This document shows positions 1 through 8,580 of a DNA stretch of 64,000 nucleotides, one piece after another. The position numbers and the translations under genes were made by a program. The stretch lies in NCBI GenBank assembly GCA_034520365.1, contig JAXHNP010000006.1:613001-677000 (forward strand), given 5' to 3'. The notes under the pieces are model-generated. The model was not told the origin of the DNA. It searched no databases and saw nothing but the letters and a program-made list of their open reading frames with translations. How positions within the stretch are numbered: the first letter of the stretch is position 1; each line of letters begins with the position of its first letter. This stretch comes from Desulfobacterales bacterium (GTDB taxonomy: Bacteria > Desulfobacterota > Desulfobacteria > Desulfobacterales > Desulfosalsimonadaceae).

Positions 1-763
1 GGGCAATGGCGATAAAAACCGCTGATACGCCGATAATCCAGTAAACCTGCTTTCTGGAAAGCGAGAGCCTTAAATCCTGAAAGAAAAACCATTCATAGGC
101 CAGAATCATGACGGGAAGCATCCCGGCGTTCTGCTTGCTGATGACCGCGCAGATACCTGCCAGCCCGCAGCCAAAAAGGGCTGCCGCGGCTTTTGGCGTG
201 AGCCTGCCGGTATCCTGCCACCGGCTTCTGCCCCAGGCGTATAAAAACAGGCTTAAGATATAAAAAAACACCATCAGGCTTGTCATGCGCTGCACAATAT
301 AGGTCACCGCCTGGGTGTTTACCGGCTGCACCAGCCAGATAAGGGCGGCAAAAAAGGCGATCGCCCCGGGCGCCGCCCAAGGGTTAGTGCCGATTGCCGG
401 CGCGAACCGGGCAAGTGTCAGCCGGACCAGAAAAAACAGCACCAGCCCGCTGGCCAGGTGGATTATAATGTTGGTTAAATGATAGCTTAAAACATTATAG
501 TGGCCCACATAGTAATTTATGGCAAAGCTGATATTGGGCAAAAGGCGGTTTTTGGGCCGGCCCTCCAGGGCAGCCTGCTTGATGTTTTCCCATGAAAGAT
601 CCGTCATGCGGATGGCCGGGTCTTCGGTGATATAGCCGGTATCGTCAAACACAAAGGGGGAGTTGAGGGTGTTTGAATAGATGAGGAAGACAACGGCAGT
701 TAATATAAGGATGCCGGCGGCGGTGAGGAGATGGCGATGTGGAGAGGATTGGTTCATGCTCAT
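1..763 (-). CDS. Partial TMTC-like GT-C membrane protein (N-terminal part)
   Basis: Reading frame on the minus strand starts at ATG 763 (a second in-frame ATG lies at 757) and stays open to the left edge, so the C-terminal half is outside the window. The translation shows an N-terminal membrane segment, then FVFDDTGYI, MTDLSWENIK, VNTQAVTYIVQRMTS and KQNAGMLPVMILAYEW, the same ordered motifs seen in the four minus-strand paralogues downstream. The acidic FDD motif in the first extracytoplasmic loop is where GT-C glycosyltransferases carry catalytic or metal-binding acids. Proposed role: transfer of a sugar from a polyprenyl-phosphate donor in the inner membrane, by analogy with eukaryotic TMTC proteins; substrate unknown. 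TPRs are expected downstream of the visible part but cannot be seen. Confidence 0.8.
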   Translation of the reverse strand, partial: MSMNQSSPHRHLLTAAGILILTAVVFLIYSNTLNSPFVFDDTGYITEDPAIRMTDLSWENIKQAALEGRPKNRLLPNISFAINYYVGHYNVLSYHLTNIIIHLASGLVLFFLVRLTLARFAPAIGTNPWAAPGAIAFFAALIWLVQPVNTQAVTYIVQRMTSLMVFFYILSLFLYAWGRSRWQDTGRLTPKAAAALFGCGLAGICAVISKQNAGMLPVMILAYEWFFFQDLRLSLSRKQVYWIIGVSAVFIAIA

Positions 764-773
764 GCTTTATGCT

Positions 774-991
774 TTAAATCACAAATTCCAAGTACCAAAT
801 AACAAACAAATTTCAAATTTCAAGCATCAAATAACAAACAAATCACAAATTCCAAGCACCAAATATCAAACAAAACCCTTTCGGCCGAACTTGTTTGGAA
901 TTTGTGTCATTGATATTTGGTGCTTGTTTGTAATTTGAGATTTGTGATTTGGTGCTTAACTGTGAACTGTGAACCGTGAACTCAGAACTCA
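774..991. repeat. CAAAT-type inverted tract plus GTGAACC heptamers
   Basis: Positions 774-880 are rich in CAAATTCC, CAAATAACAAAC and AAGCACCAAAT units; 890-958 carries the complementary units (GTTTGGAATTTG, TTTGGTGCTTGTTTG), so the tract is a large imperfect palindrome around CTTTCGGCCGAAC. Then 961-991 carries 7-bp units of the type TGAACCG/TGAACTG. The heptamer tract overlaps the stop codon of the next minus-strand gene. Same modular repeat recurs across the window. Confidence 0.8.
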
Positions 992-2571
992 GCATTTTTT
1001 TCCATAAACGCCTTGACTTTCTTTATATTCTCCCTTGCGCTCTGATGCCCCGGCTCCATGGCCAGCGCCTTTTGATAATACTCAATCGCCTTTTTGAGGC
1101 GCCCCTTTCTGACCATGACATTTCCCAGGTTGGTATAGGTGTTTACAATAACGCGGCCGGTGGGGTTTAATTGAAGGGCCTTGTATAAGTGCTGAAGCGC
1201 CAGATCATATTTTCCCGAATGGGCCAGGTAAACGCCCATTTCCATGTTGGGCCGGGCTTTGTTGGGGGATTTAAGCAGGTGGTCCCGGGCAAAGCCGGCC
1301 CCGTCCTGCCAGGTGATATTGCGCTGATAGGTCCATACTGAAAAAATCAGGGCGATGATGCAGACTACGGCGGGGGCAAGAACTTTCGGCTGTATCAACC
1401 TGAATATCAGGCAGGCAAAAGCCAAAGGCAGCAGCATAAAGGGTAAATAGGTGCGGTGCTCGAATATGATTTCAAGGCTGATGACCGAAGATTCGATGAT
1501 CAGATTCAGAATTAGCCATAGCAGGCAGAAGGCGATCAGCCGATGGCGCGGCGCCAGGTATATGGCCAGGATGACCAGCGCCGCAATCGCCCCCAGAGCC
1601 GGCAGGGTGGTTTGCGGCTGCATCAGCGAAACCGAGAGGGGGTAGTCATGATCCAGGTTGAGACGCCCGGGAAATGGATAGAAAAAAAGCGTTATATAAT
1701 AGATGACCACCCGCCATTCCGTCATAACGCGTTCCGGCAATGTAAATTCGCGCCGCGTATAGCCGCTTAATATCCGTTCGAAAGGGTTGGCGCCCAGATA
1801 CAGAAGCACTATGGCCGAAAAAACTGCCAGGCCGGCGATAATCCAGCCGAGCTGTTTTTTGGAAAGCGATATTGACAGATCCTGAAAGAAAAACCACTCA
1901 TATAGGAGGATAAAAATCGGCAGCATCCCGGCGTTCTGCTTGCTGATGACCGCACAGATCCCGGCCAGAAGGCAGCCGGAAAATGCGATGCCGGAGTTTA
2001 CGGTTATCCTGCCGTGCGCCCGCCAGCGGGCGCGCCCCCAGGCATACAGCAGAAGGGAGAGAATAAAAAAAAGCGCAGCCATGCTGGTCATGCGCTGTAC
2101 AATATAGGTCACTGCCCGGGTGTTAACCGGGTTGACAATCCAGATAAGGGCGGCAGAAAAGGCCAGCACCTCAGGGCTTATCGTATATCCGGGCTTCTGC
2201 GGCAGCCCGTGGATCAGCAAGGTTTGCCGGACAAACAGAAACAAAAACAATCCAGCCATCAGATGCAGGCTGATGTTTACCATATGGTAGCCGGTCACAT
2301 TCAGGCCGTGGAAATAATGATTCAGGGCAAAGCTGATATTAGGCAGGGGGCGGTATTCTGAATGCGCCTCCTGAACCGCTGTTTTGATATTTTCCCATGA
2401 CAGTTCCGTCATATGCATGGCCGGAACCCGGGTAATATTTATCCTGTCGTCAAATACGAAGGGGACGGTGAAGGTGTTGGAATAAATAATACATACGATG
2501 ACGGCCAAAAGGAGCAGTGATGCTGCAATCAAGCAGCGAGGGGATGTTTCGGCTGAATGGGAGATCGTCAT
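982..2571 (-). CDS. TMTC-like GT-C glycosyltransferase with short TPR tail
   Basis: A 529-aa polytopic membrane protein. TM1 spans about residues 13-32, followed by FVFDD (Asp41-Asp42), MTELSWENIK, VTYIVQRMTS, KQNAGMLPIFILLYEW and EHRTYLPFM. About ten hydrophobic segments follow, then two TPRs from about residue 435 (NLGNVMVRKGRLKKAIEYY is in the second). Known: eukaryotic TMTC1-4 are GT-C O-mannosyltransferases with the same membrane-plus-TPR plan; bacterial relatives are uncharacterised. Inferred: polyprenyl-phosphate-sugar-dependent glycosylation at the periplasmic face, TPRs choosing the acceptor. It has the shortest TPR domain of the set. The stop codon lies in the heptamer repeat tract, so the last residues may have been altered by the repeat. 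Confidence 0.8.
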   Translation of the reverse strand: MTISHSAETSPRCLIAASLLLLAVIVCIIYSNTFTVPFVFDDRINITRVPAMHMTELSWENIKTAVQEAHSEYRPLPNISFALNHYFHGLNVTGYHMVNISLHLMAGLFLFLFVRQTLLIHGLPQKPGYTISPEVLAFSAALIWIVNPVNTRAVTYIVQRMTSMAALFFILSLLLYAWGRARWRAHGRITVNSGIAFSGCLLAGICAVISKQNAGMLPIFILLYEWFFFQDLSISLSKKQLGWIIAGLAVFSAIVLLYLGANPFERILSGYTRREFTLPERVMTEWRVVIYYITLFFYPFPGRLNLDHDYPLSVSLMQPQTTLPALGAIAALVILAIYLAPRHRLIAFCLLWLILNLIIESSVISLEIIFEHRTYLPFMLLPLAFACLIFRLIQPKVLAPAVVCIIALIFSVWTYQRNITWQDGAGFARDHLLKSPNKARPNMEMGVYLAHSGKYDLALQHLYKALQLNPTGRVIVNTYTNLGNVMVRKGRLKKAIEYYQKALAMEPGHQSARENIKKVKAFMEKNAEF

Positions 2572-2576
2572 GGGCT

Positions 2577-2680
2577 ATGCTTTAAATTCCAAATTTCAAA
2601 TTCCAAATAACAAACAAATTCCAAATTTCAAATCTCAAATATCAAACAAACCGAGCGGAGCGGGCGATTTGTTTTGATTG
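2577..2680. repeat. CAAAT-type repeat tract
   Basis: Units such as AAATTTCAAATTCCAAATAAC and CAAACAAATTCC followed by CAAATATCAAACAAACC and a GC-rich GAGCGGAGCGGGC core. It lies just upstream of the 2571 start and appears to have truncated the four-helix protein fragment that follows. Confidence 0.75.
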
Positions 2681-2813
2681 CCCTTACGTCCTGCTTAGCA
2701 CCTTCGGAATTGGCGATTGTTGGTGACAACGTTTTAACAAAAAGTCGAACAGCTTTGGCAAATTGAAAAGTCCTTTCTTCAAAGTCATAAAGCGACTTAT
2801 TGTTTGTAACCAT
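2628..2813 (-). pseudogene. Truncated four-helix-bundle (23S intervening-sequence-type) protein
   Basis: Starting at the in-frame ATG near 2813, the first ~45 residues (NNKSLYDFEERTFQFAKAV, then RLFVKTL, IANSEGAKQ) match nearly residue for residue the start of the intact protein at 3187-3555. Homology ends near 2679, where the CAAAT repeat begins, and the remaining residues are encoded by the repeat. The intact family is a ~120-aa four-helix bundle (S23/avd-like). I read this as a duplicate broken by repeat insertion. Confidence 0.6.
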
Positions 2814-2830
2814 CCCGCGCCTTAACCGGC

Positions 2831-3064
2831 TCATTTCGGCCACTCTGACAATGCGGAATCTGTCCAGTCCTGTGTTTCATCGTCTTCGTCATATACTTTT
2901 GTATATAAGTCCGCCGATTCAAGCAGGCGCTGCCGGGCCAGTTCTTCAGAAAAACGGTCAAGGGCGGCGCGCACGACCTCGCTATTATCCTTAAATCCAT
3001 ACTGCTTGCATTGTTTGATAAATTGAATGTGCGATTCTTTAAGACTGAATTTGGCCTGAATCAT
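2831..3064 (-). CDS. Ribbon-helix-helix antitoxin-like protein
   Basis: A 77-aa protein with an N-terminal basic/hydrophobic strand (MIQAKFSLKESHIQFIK), a helix-turn-helix segment around DNSEVVRAALDRFSEELARQ, and an acidic C-terminal tail (YDEDDETQDW). This is the layout of CopG/ParD-type antitoxins: an RHH DNA-binding dimer plus a disordered toxin-binding tail. No ParE/RelE-like toxin is visible next to it; the neighbours are a truncated and an intact four-helix protein. It is therefore either an orphan antitoxin or a small regulator. Family assignment is by pattern only. Confidence 0.6.
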   Translation of the reverse strand: MIQAKFSLKESHIQFIKQCKQYGFKDNSEVVRAALDRFSEELARQRLLESADLYTKVYDEDDETQDWTDSALSEWPK

Positions 3065-3084
3065 AAGACCTTCTTTTCCAGAGA

Positions 3085-3180
3085 AATTTTAAATACCAAA
3101 AAAACAAATTCCAAGCATTAAGCACCAAAAAACAAACAAGCACCAAATAACAAATCCCAAATATCAAACAAAACCGCCGG
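3085..3180. repeat. CAAAT-type repeat tract
   Basis: Contains ACAAATTCCAAGCATTAAGC, AAACAAACAAGCACCAAATA and CAAATATCAAACAAAACCG. Together with the reversed units at 3555-3615 it brackets the four-helix gene on both sides. Confidence 0.7.
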
Positions 3181-3186
3181 GCCGAT

Positions 3187-3555
3187 TTATTGTGATTTGC
3201 TGAGTATGGCAGAGAATATTCTTATTAATTCATTGGCCTCAAGCATCAAATGCTGAGCCTCTTTATTTGTTCCTTCATGATTTGTTTCATAAATGAGCCT
3301 GAGCCAGTAGGCGCTTTCTTTTGCTTCTTTCCGGCTGATTTTTATCCTCATCAAAAAGTCTTTTTTACTCAATGATTCATTGGCTTCCCTGTAATTTGCT
3401 CCAACCGAGCCGGATGCCCTTACAACCTGTTTGGCGTCCTCGGAATTGGCAATTGTCTTCGGCAACGTTTTAACGAAAAGCCTGACAGCTTTGGCAAACT
3501 GAAAAGTCCTTTCTTCCAGGTCATACAGCGGTTTGTTGTTTGAAATTTTTGTCAT
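3187..3555 (-). CDS. Four-helix bundle protein (23S rRNA intervening-sequence/avd-like)
   Basis: A 122-aa all-helical protein of the usual length for the S23/avd four-helix family. Recognisable segments are YDLEERTFQFAKAVRLF, VVRASGSVGANYREANES (family hallmark GSVGANYREA), KKDFLMRIKISRKEAKES and YWLRLIYETN. Members were first named from intervening sequences in 23S rRNA and also occur as free genes near repeats; the biochemical role is not settled. Here it is free-standing, flanked on both sides by CAAAT repeat tracts, and a truncated copy sits 370 bp away, suggesting repeat-associated duplication. Function beyond family membership is not inferred. Confidence 0.8.
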   Translation of the reverse strand: MTKISNNKPLYDLEERTFQFAKAVRLFVKTLPKTIANSEDAKQVVRASGSVGANYREANESLSKKDFLMRIKISRKEAKESAYWLRLIYETNHEGTNKEAQHLMLEANELIRIFSAILSKSQ

Positions 3556-3640
3556 TGAAATTTGGTTATTGTTTGTTATTTGTAATTTGAGATTTGGTGC
3601 TTAATTATTGGTGCTTAACAGATTAAATGGCAAACCGTTT

Positions 3641-5683
3641 TTAGTTCCGGTTTTGCCTGCTTTCCATGAACCTGATCACCTTCTCCATATTCTCCCTCGC
3701 CCCCTCATGCCCGGGATCAATGGCCAAAGCTTTTTTATAGTTTTTAATGGCTTCTTCGAGTTTGCCGGCGTGGGCCAGGGTGTTGGCCAGGTTGTTGTAG
3801 GCGCTGGCAGATTCCGGATTGTATTTTATGGCTTTTTGGAAGTTGTTGATAGCGGCATCCCGCTTCCCCTGCTGGGCCAGGATGTTGCCCAAACTGTTAT
3901 AGGCTTTTGTATGATAAGGTTCTAACTCAAGGACCTTTTTAAAGTGCATACCGGCTTTCTTCAGATTATTTAGCTCAATATAGGTGTCGCCAAGGGTCAT
4001 GTGGAGTTTTGCCTTATCCGGATGCTTTTTCAAATAACCTTTTAAATGATCGAGGGCGGCTTCGGCGCGATCCTGCTTTATAAGGGCCCTGGCGATATTA
4101 AGCACCGCATCCTCAAATCCAGGGCTGATTTTTAAAGCTTTTTTGTAATTTGCAATAGCTTCTTCCGGGTCATTTTGTCTCAGTAAAGCATCAGCCAGGG
4201 TGGTATAAGTCTTGGCCTTTTTTCCAACCGCCTGTGGTTTTTCCGGCTGGAGCCGGGTGGCTGTTTCCAGCTGAACAGCAGCCTCCTGGGCTTTACCCTG
4301 TTTCAGAAGCGCGCTTCCAAGATTGGCATGCGGGCGAAATTTATGCGGGGCCTTGACCGCGCCATCCTCCCAGAAAGTGACCAGGTTTTTCCAGTCCATA
4401 TTACGCTGGTGGGTTTCAAGCCCAAGTAACAGAATGATGAGGGCCATGCCCCCGATATACAGCCATTGCCGTTTTTTAAGCAGCCGGCTCAAATAAACCG
4501 CGGCCAGCAGGCAGGGCATCATATAGGGGAGGTAGTTTCTATGTTCATAGATGATTTCAATGGGAATGAGGGTGGATTCAATCACCAGGTGGCCGAAAAA
4601 CCAGATGATGGCGAAAGACAGGAGAATATGGCGTTTGGGCCGGTAAACAGCCAGGGCGATGCATGCCAGAATGGCGGCCAGGGCGAAAATGGTGGTGGCC
4701 GGCCCCGCCAATGACTGGGACAGGGGGTAGTCGTGGTCCAGGATCAGCCGGTCCGCATTTGGATAGAAAAACAGGCCGATATAGTAGATGACCACCCGGA
4801 ATTCAGTCAACACCCGCTGGCCGGGGGTGAAATCCCTTCTGCCATAGCCGCTCAGGATCCGTTCCACCGGATCGCCGCCCAGGTAATACAGGCCGGCGGC
4901 CGCAAAAATGATAACGGCCAGAATCCCCAGGACTCGAAGCTGTTTTAAGTTAAAGGGTTTTAACTGCTGAAAGAAAACCCATTCGTATAGTAAAATAAAA
5001 ATGGGCAGGGTGGCGGTGTTTTGCTTACTGAAAAGCGCACAGATGCCGGCGAGTGCGGCACCGAGAAAAAGGGCGGCGGTGCGGCCGGTGAATGCCCCGG
5101 CCGCCCGCTGAGACTTGCGGCCCTTTATATAAAGCATCAGGGAGAGTATATAAAACATCACCGCCAGACTGGTCATGCGCTGGACAATGTAGGTGACTGC
5201 CGAGGAGTTAACCGGGTGCGCCAGCCAGATAAGGGCGGCCAAAAACGCGATTAAAGCGGCAGGGGTGGTATGCTTATTGAAATTCACTCCGGGGCCGTCA
5301 GGTTCGCTTTTTCTAAAACCGGCATACAGCGCCAGCGTATCCCGGCAGAAGAAAAAAAGAAAAACGGCCGTCAGGATATGAATGCCGATATTGACCCAGT
5401 GGTAGCCCACCGGCGAGAGGCGGCCGAAATAGAAGTTTAGGGCAAAACTGATATTGGGAAGCGGCCGGTTCTTGGGCCGGCCCTCAAACGCCGCCTTTTT
5501 AATGGATTCCAGGTCAAAATCGACCATATACATGGCGGAATCCTCCACGATGTAGCCGTCATCGTCATATACAAAGGGAGCGTTGAGAGTGTTGGCGTAT
5601 ATCAGGACCGCGGCAGCGAGGAGGGCGAGGGCGGCTAATAGGCTGTAGAGGCTATTTTTGTTTGATAGTCCGGCTGTATGCAT
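3641..5683 (-). CDS. TMTC-like GT-C glycosyltransferase with six TPRs
   Basis: A 680-aa protein. TM1 covers about residues 14-30, followed by FVYDDDGYI (Asp40-42), LPNISFALNFYF, VTYIVQRMTSLAVMFYILS, KQNTATLPIFILLYEW and EHRNYLPYMM. The membrane domain ends near residue 420. Six TPRs follow (for example AKLHMTLGDTYIELNN and AYNNLANTLAHAGKLEEAI). It is the second of five tandem minus-strand paralogues, separated from its neighbours by repeats, so they are probably separate transcription units. Inferred function is as for the paralogues: transfer of a lipid-linked sugar outside the inner membrane, with TPRs as a protein-binding module. An alternative is a glycan-assembly protein with no transferase activity. 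Confidence 0.8.
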   Translation of the reverse strand: MHTAGLSNKNSLYSLLAALALLAAAVLIYANTLNAPFVYDDDGYIVEDSAMYMVDFDLESIKKAAFEGRPKNRPLPNISFALNFYFGRLSPVGYHWVNIGIHILTAVFLFFFCRDTLALYAGFRKSEPDGPGVNFNKHTTPAALIAFLAALIWLAHPVNSSAVTYIVQRMTSLAVMFYILSLMLYIKGRKSQRAAGAFTGRTAALFLGAALAGICALFSKQNTATLPIFILLYEWVFFQQLKPFNLKQLRVLGILAVIIFAAAGLYYLGGDPVERILSGYGRRDFTPGQRVLTEFRVVIYYIGLFFYPNADRLILDHDYPLSQSLAGPATTIFALAAILACIALAVYRPKRHILLSFAIIWFFGHLVIESTLIPIEIIYEHRNYLPYMMPCLLAAVYLSRLLKKRQWLYIGGMALIILLLGLETHQRNMDWKNLVTFWEDGAVKAPHKFRPHANLGSALLKQGKAQEAAVQLETATRLQPEKPQAVGKKAKTYTTLADALLRQNDPEEAIANYKKALKISPGFEDAVLNIARALIKQDRAEAALDHLKGYLKKHPDKAKLHMTLGDTYIELNNLKKAGMHFKKVLELEPYHTKAYNSLGNILAQQGKRDAAINNFQKAIKYNPESASAYNNLANTLAHAGKLEEAIKNYKKALAIDPGHEGARENMEKVIRFMESRQNRN

Positions 5684-5689
5684 GCATTA

Positions 5690-5952
5690 ATTTCCGAATA
5701 AATTCCAAATTTCAAATCCCAAATAACAAACAAATCACAAATTACAAATTTCAAATCTCAAATCTCAAATATCAAACAAATCTCAAATTCCAAGCACCAA
5801 AAAACAAACAAGCACCAAATAACAAGCAAGCACCAAATAACAAATCTCAAATATCAAACAAATTCCAAATAAAAAATTGCAAATATCAAATGGGGGTTCA
5901 GGGTTCACAGTTCAGAGTTCAGGGTTCACGGTTCACGGTTCACAGTTCCGCA
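5690..5952. repeat. CAAAT tract followed by TTCACGG heptamers
   Basis: Positions 5695-5890 are repeated CAAATTCC, CAAATAACAAAC, CAAGCACCAAAT and CAAATCTCAAATATC units. Positions 5894-5950 are 7-bp units GGTTCAC/AGTTCAG/GGTTCAG, the reverse-strand form of the heptamer. The fortuitous open frame across this tract (5662-6018) has no protein character. Confidence 0.85.
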
Positions 5953-6082
5953 CTTGTCATTCCGAAGGAGCGTGAGCGACGAGGAATCTTAAAGATTTCT
6001 CGCTGCCGCTCGAAATGACAGTGGCGGAAAGCTGCCGTTCGAAATGACAATGGTGGAAAGCTGCCACACGATAAATGACAAG
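5953..6082. repeat. REP-like GTCATTCCGA...TCGAAATGAC palindromic repeat
   Basis: GTCATTCCGAAGGAGCG at 5957 pairs imperfectly with CGCTCGAAATGACAG ending near 6021; inside are AGCGACGAGGAATCTTAAAG and ATTTCTCGCTGCCGC. A partial second right end (CGTTCGAAATGACAA) follows at about 6036. Related copies lie at 13103-13192, 44176-44275 and 47577-47760. Confidence 0.75.
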
Positions 6083-6183
6083 TTCTTTTATAAGGAGACT
6101 GTATGGAATTTTGGTCATTGATATTTGGTGCTTGTTTGTAATTTATAATTTGGTATTTGGTGCTTGTTTTTAGTGTTTGTTTG

Positions 6184-8466
6184 TCATTTGTTATTTGAAA
6201 TTTGGGATTTTTTAGTTGCTATCAGTTCCTGATAATACTTACTTTGCCTCAAATTCGCCAGATCCGGATCGGTTTTAATTTTCTTCCAGCTATCATAGCC
6301 CTTTGCCAATGCTTTTTTAAGCCATTCAGCGCTCTTGGAAGGGTGGCCGTTTAAGGAATGCATGCAGGCAATATTATAGTATATGTTTGGATTGTTTGGC
6401 AGATAATTAAGCATCTCTCTAAATATTTGTATAGCTTTTTCATATTCTTTTTGGGCGGAGCAGGCAACTGCCAGGTTGAAGCGGGCAGAGGCATTCCGGG
6501 GATTTAGCCTTAAAGCCTTCTTATAGTATTTTACAGCTTCAGAGAGATTTTTTTTAGCGGCATATGTATTGCCAAGGTTGATAAGCAGTGCCTCATTTGC
6601 AGGCGCTATGGATAGTGCGGATTGGTAAAGGTCGATCGCCTTTTCCGGCTGCCCCGTTTTGACAAAACATCTTGCAAGCTTTGTCTTAATTTTAACGCTT
6701 TTGTCATCAATAGCATGGGCTTTTTGCAGATATCGGGCTGCCCTTTGAACCGTTCCCTGCTTTAAGTAAATATCGGCAAGCCCGGTTAAAGCCCTTATGG
6801 ATTGCGGTTGGATCTCTAATGCTTTTTTATAATGGGTGATCGCTTTTTTATGTTGTTCAAGTTCCTCGTAGGCGGTGGCAAGGTTAACATGGCTGGGTGC
6901 AGATTCCGGATCGATTTTGATAGCGGTTTGTAATGTCTCGATCGCCCGGTCAAATTTTTTAATTTGAATGAGTGCGGCTCCCAGGTTTCTTAAAGGATCA
7001 AGCAGGGTGGTGCGTATGGTTTGGGCTGACGTTTTCAGTTGGATTGATTTTTGCAAATAAGGGATGGCCTGATCATAATGGCCGGCCTGCATAAGCGAAA
7101 AGCCCATATTGTTTAACACCCGGTGATCGTTAGGGGTTTTTTTGAGATTGTCCTCCCAGAAGGCAAGCGGCTCTTGCCAGGTGATGTTTCGCTGATATGT
7201 CCATGTGGCAGAGATCAGCAGAATGATGCTTAACAGGCATATGGCCAGCCAATGCGGCCGAGTCCGGCTGATGACAAGAAAACTTAAAAGCAATGCCGGC
7301 ATCATCGAAGCAAGATACATTCGATGCTCATAAACAATCTCAATAGAAATTACAGAGGATTCAATTAAAAGAGTAACGAAAAACCATAAAATGCAGAAGG
7401 AGGCCAGCCGGGATTTTTTCCGGCCCAAATATACTGCGAGACTGATCAGGGCGACAATAGCGACAAGCGACAGGAGTGTGGTTGCAGGATGAAGGAGTCC
7501 GTTGGATAATGGATAATCATAATCGAGGGCCAGGCGGCCGGGATGGGTGAAGAAGAGCAGGGTGATATAATAAGGTATTACCCGCAATTGCGTCAAAATC
7601 CGCTGGGAAAAGGAATAATCCCGCAGGGCATAGCCCCGCAGAATACGCTCGACGGGGTTTTCCCCCAGGTAAATCAGCGCAAGGATGCCAAAAATCATCA
7701 ATATTGAAAAAATCCAGAGGATTTGTTTTTTGGACCATTTAATTTTTAAATCCTGAAAAAAGAACCATTCGTATAAGAGGATGACAAACGGCAAAGTAGC
7801 CGCGTTTTGTTTGCTTGCAAGTGCCAATCCTCCTGAAATTATGCACCCGGCAAAGAATCCGCCGGCTTTTAGGCGGTGCTGGTTATTTTGCCAGCTCAGT
7901 CTGCCGAGTATATACAGGAGTAAAGAAAGAATATAGAACATGACGGCCATGCTGGTCATGCGCTGGACGATATAAGTGACCGCTTGCGTCTGCAAGGGGT
8001 GGACAAGCCAAAGGCAGCTTGCAAACAATGCGATACTGTTTACCGAATTTATAAACCCTTGTTCTGTATATATTTTTGAGCTTTTTTGGCGGATATCAAT
8101 GCCAAGTGTTATCCGGATAAAGAAAAAAAGAAAGACACCGGTTAAAAAATGAAGAACAATATTTACCAAGTGGTAGCCAACGACATTATATCCACCAAAA
8201 TAGTAGTTGACAGCAAAGCTCATGTTCGGCAGCAAACGGTGCCTTGGTTTGCCGTTTAAGGCCGCATGGCTTAGGTTTTCAGTGGTGAATTCGGCCATTC
8301 GAACGGCCGGGTCCTCAAGAATATATTGGTAATCATCAAAGATAAACCCGGCATTAAGCGTGTTGGAATAGAGGATAGCTGTCAGAAGCGCCATTAAAAT
8401 CAGGGAAAAGACGGGATTGTTCAGGAGGGATTTTAAATATGAAAGTATGTTTTGGTATGCGGTCAT
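6184..8466 (-). CDS. TMTC-like GT-C glycosyltransferase with eight TPRs
   Basis: At 760 aa this is the longest paralogue. After a 17-residue polar extension, TM1 leads into FIFDDYQYI (Asp44-45). Then come HAALNGKPRHRLLPNMSFA, VTYIVQRMTSMAVMFYILS, KQNAATLPFVILLYEW and EHRMYLASMM. From about residue 445 there are eight TPRs. The last two (ARFNLAVACSAQKEYEKAI, IYYNIACMHSLNGHPSKSA) and the terminal segment GYDSWKKIKTDPDLANLR are closely similar to the end of the neighbouring paralogue at 8581, so the TPR domains are also duplicated. Proposed role is lipid-linked-sugar transfer at the inner membrane. The C-terminus reaches into a CAAAT repeat (KKSQISNNK), suggesting the original stop was replaced by repeat sequence. 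Confidence 0.8.
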   Translation of the reverse strand: MTAYQNILSYLKSLLNNPVFSLILMALLTAILYSNTLNAGFIFDDYQYILEDPAVRMAEFTTENLSHAALNGKPRHRLLPNMSFAVNYYFGGYNVVGYHLVNIVLHFLTGVFLFFFIRITLGIDIRQKSSKIYTEQGFINSVNSIALFASCLWLVHPLQTQAVTYIVQRMTSMAVMFYILSLLLYILGRLSWQNNQHRLKAGGFFAGCIISGGLALASKQNAATLPFVILLYEWFFFQDLKIKWSKKQILWIFSILMIFGILALIYLGENPVERILRGYALRDYSFSQRILTQLRVIPYYITLLFFTHPGRLALDYDYPLSNGLLHPATTLLSLVAIVALISLAVYLGRKKSRLASFCILWFFVTLLIESSVISIEIVYEHRMYLASMMPALLLSFLVISRTRPHWLAICLLSIILLISATWTYQRNITWQEPLAFWEDNLKKTPNDHRVLNNMGFSLMQAGHYDQAIPYLQKSIQLKTSAQTIRTTLLDPLRNLGAALIQIKKFDRAIETLQTAIKIDPESAPSHVNLATAYEELEQHKKAITHYKKALEIQPQSIRALTGLADIYLKQGTVQRAARYLQKAHAIDDKSVKIKTKLARCFVKTGQPEKAIDLYQSALSIAPANEALLINLGNTYAAKKNLSEAVKYYKKALRLNPRNASARFNLAVACSAQKEYEKAIQIFREMLNYLPNNPNIYYNIACMHSLNGHPSKSAEWLKKALAKGYDSWKKIKTDPDLANLRQSKYYQELIATKKSQISNNK

Positions 8467-8540
8467 AGCTGTTTAATATCGCATATTAAGAGAAACATAA
8501 AGTGTCTGGTGCTGTCATTTGGCTTAAGCAACCGTTTACC

Positions 8541-8563
8541 GCCTTCTCCCCGGGGGAGAAGGC
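8541..8563. repeat. Short palindrome CCTTCTCCC type
   Basis: GCCTTCTCCCC (8541-8551) is mirrored by GGGGAGAAGGC (8553-8563), a near-perfect hairpin between two minus-strand genes. Relatives occur at 15437-15457 and three times at 38495-38620. It may act as a terminator stem, but has no T-run on either side. Confidence 0.6.
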
Positions 8564-8580
8564 TCAGTATCGTATATGAC

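Noticed and set aside
93-380. Small minus-strand open frame of 95 codons
   Set aside because: It is an alternative frame of the partial TMTC-like gene, which is open through the same region with full family motifs.
774-991. CRISPR-like array of short repeats
   Set aside because: Units are degenerate, of irregular period, lack unique spacers of constant length, and no cas genes exist in the window; the tract is an inverted low-complexity repeat.
5662-6018. Open frame of 118 codons across CAAAT repeats
   Set aside because: The translation is low-complexity (NKQI, NKSQISNKFQI) and comes entirely from repeat units; no protein character.
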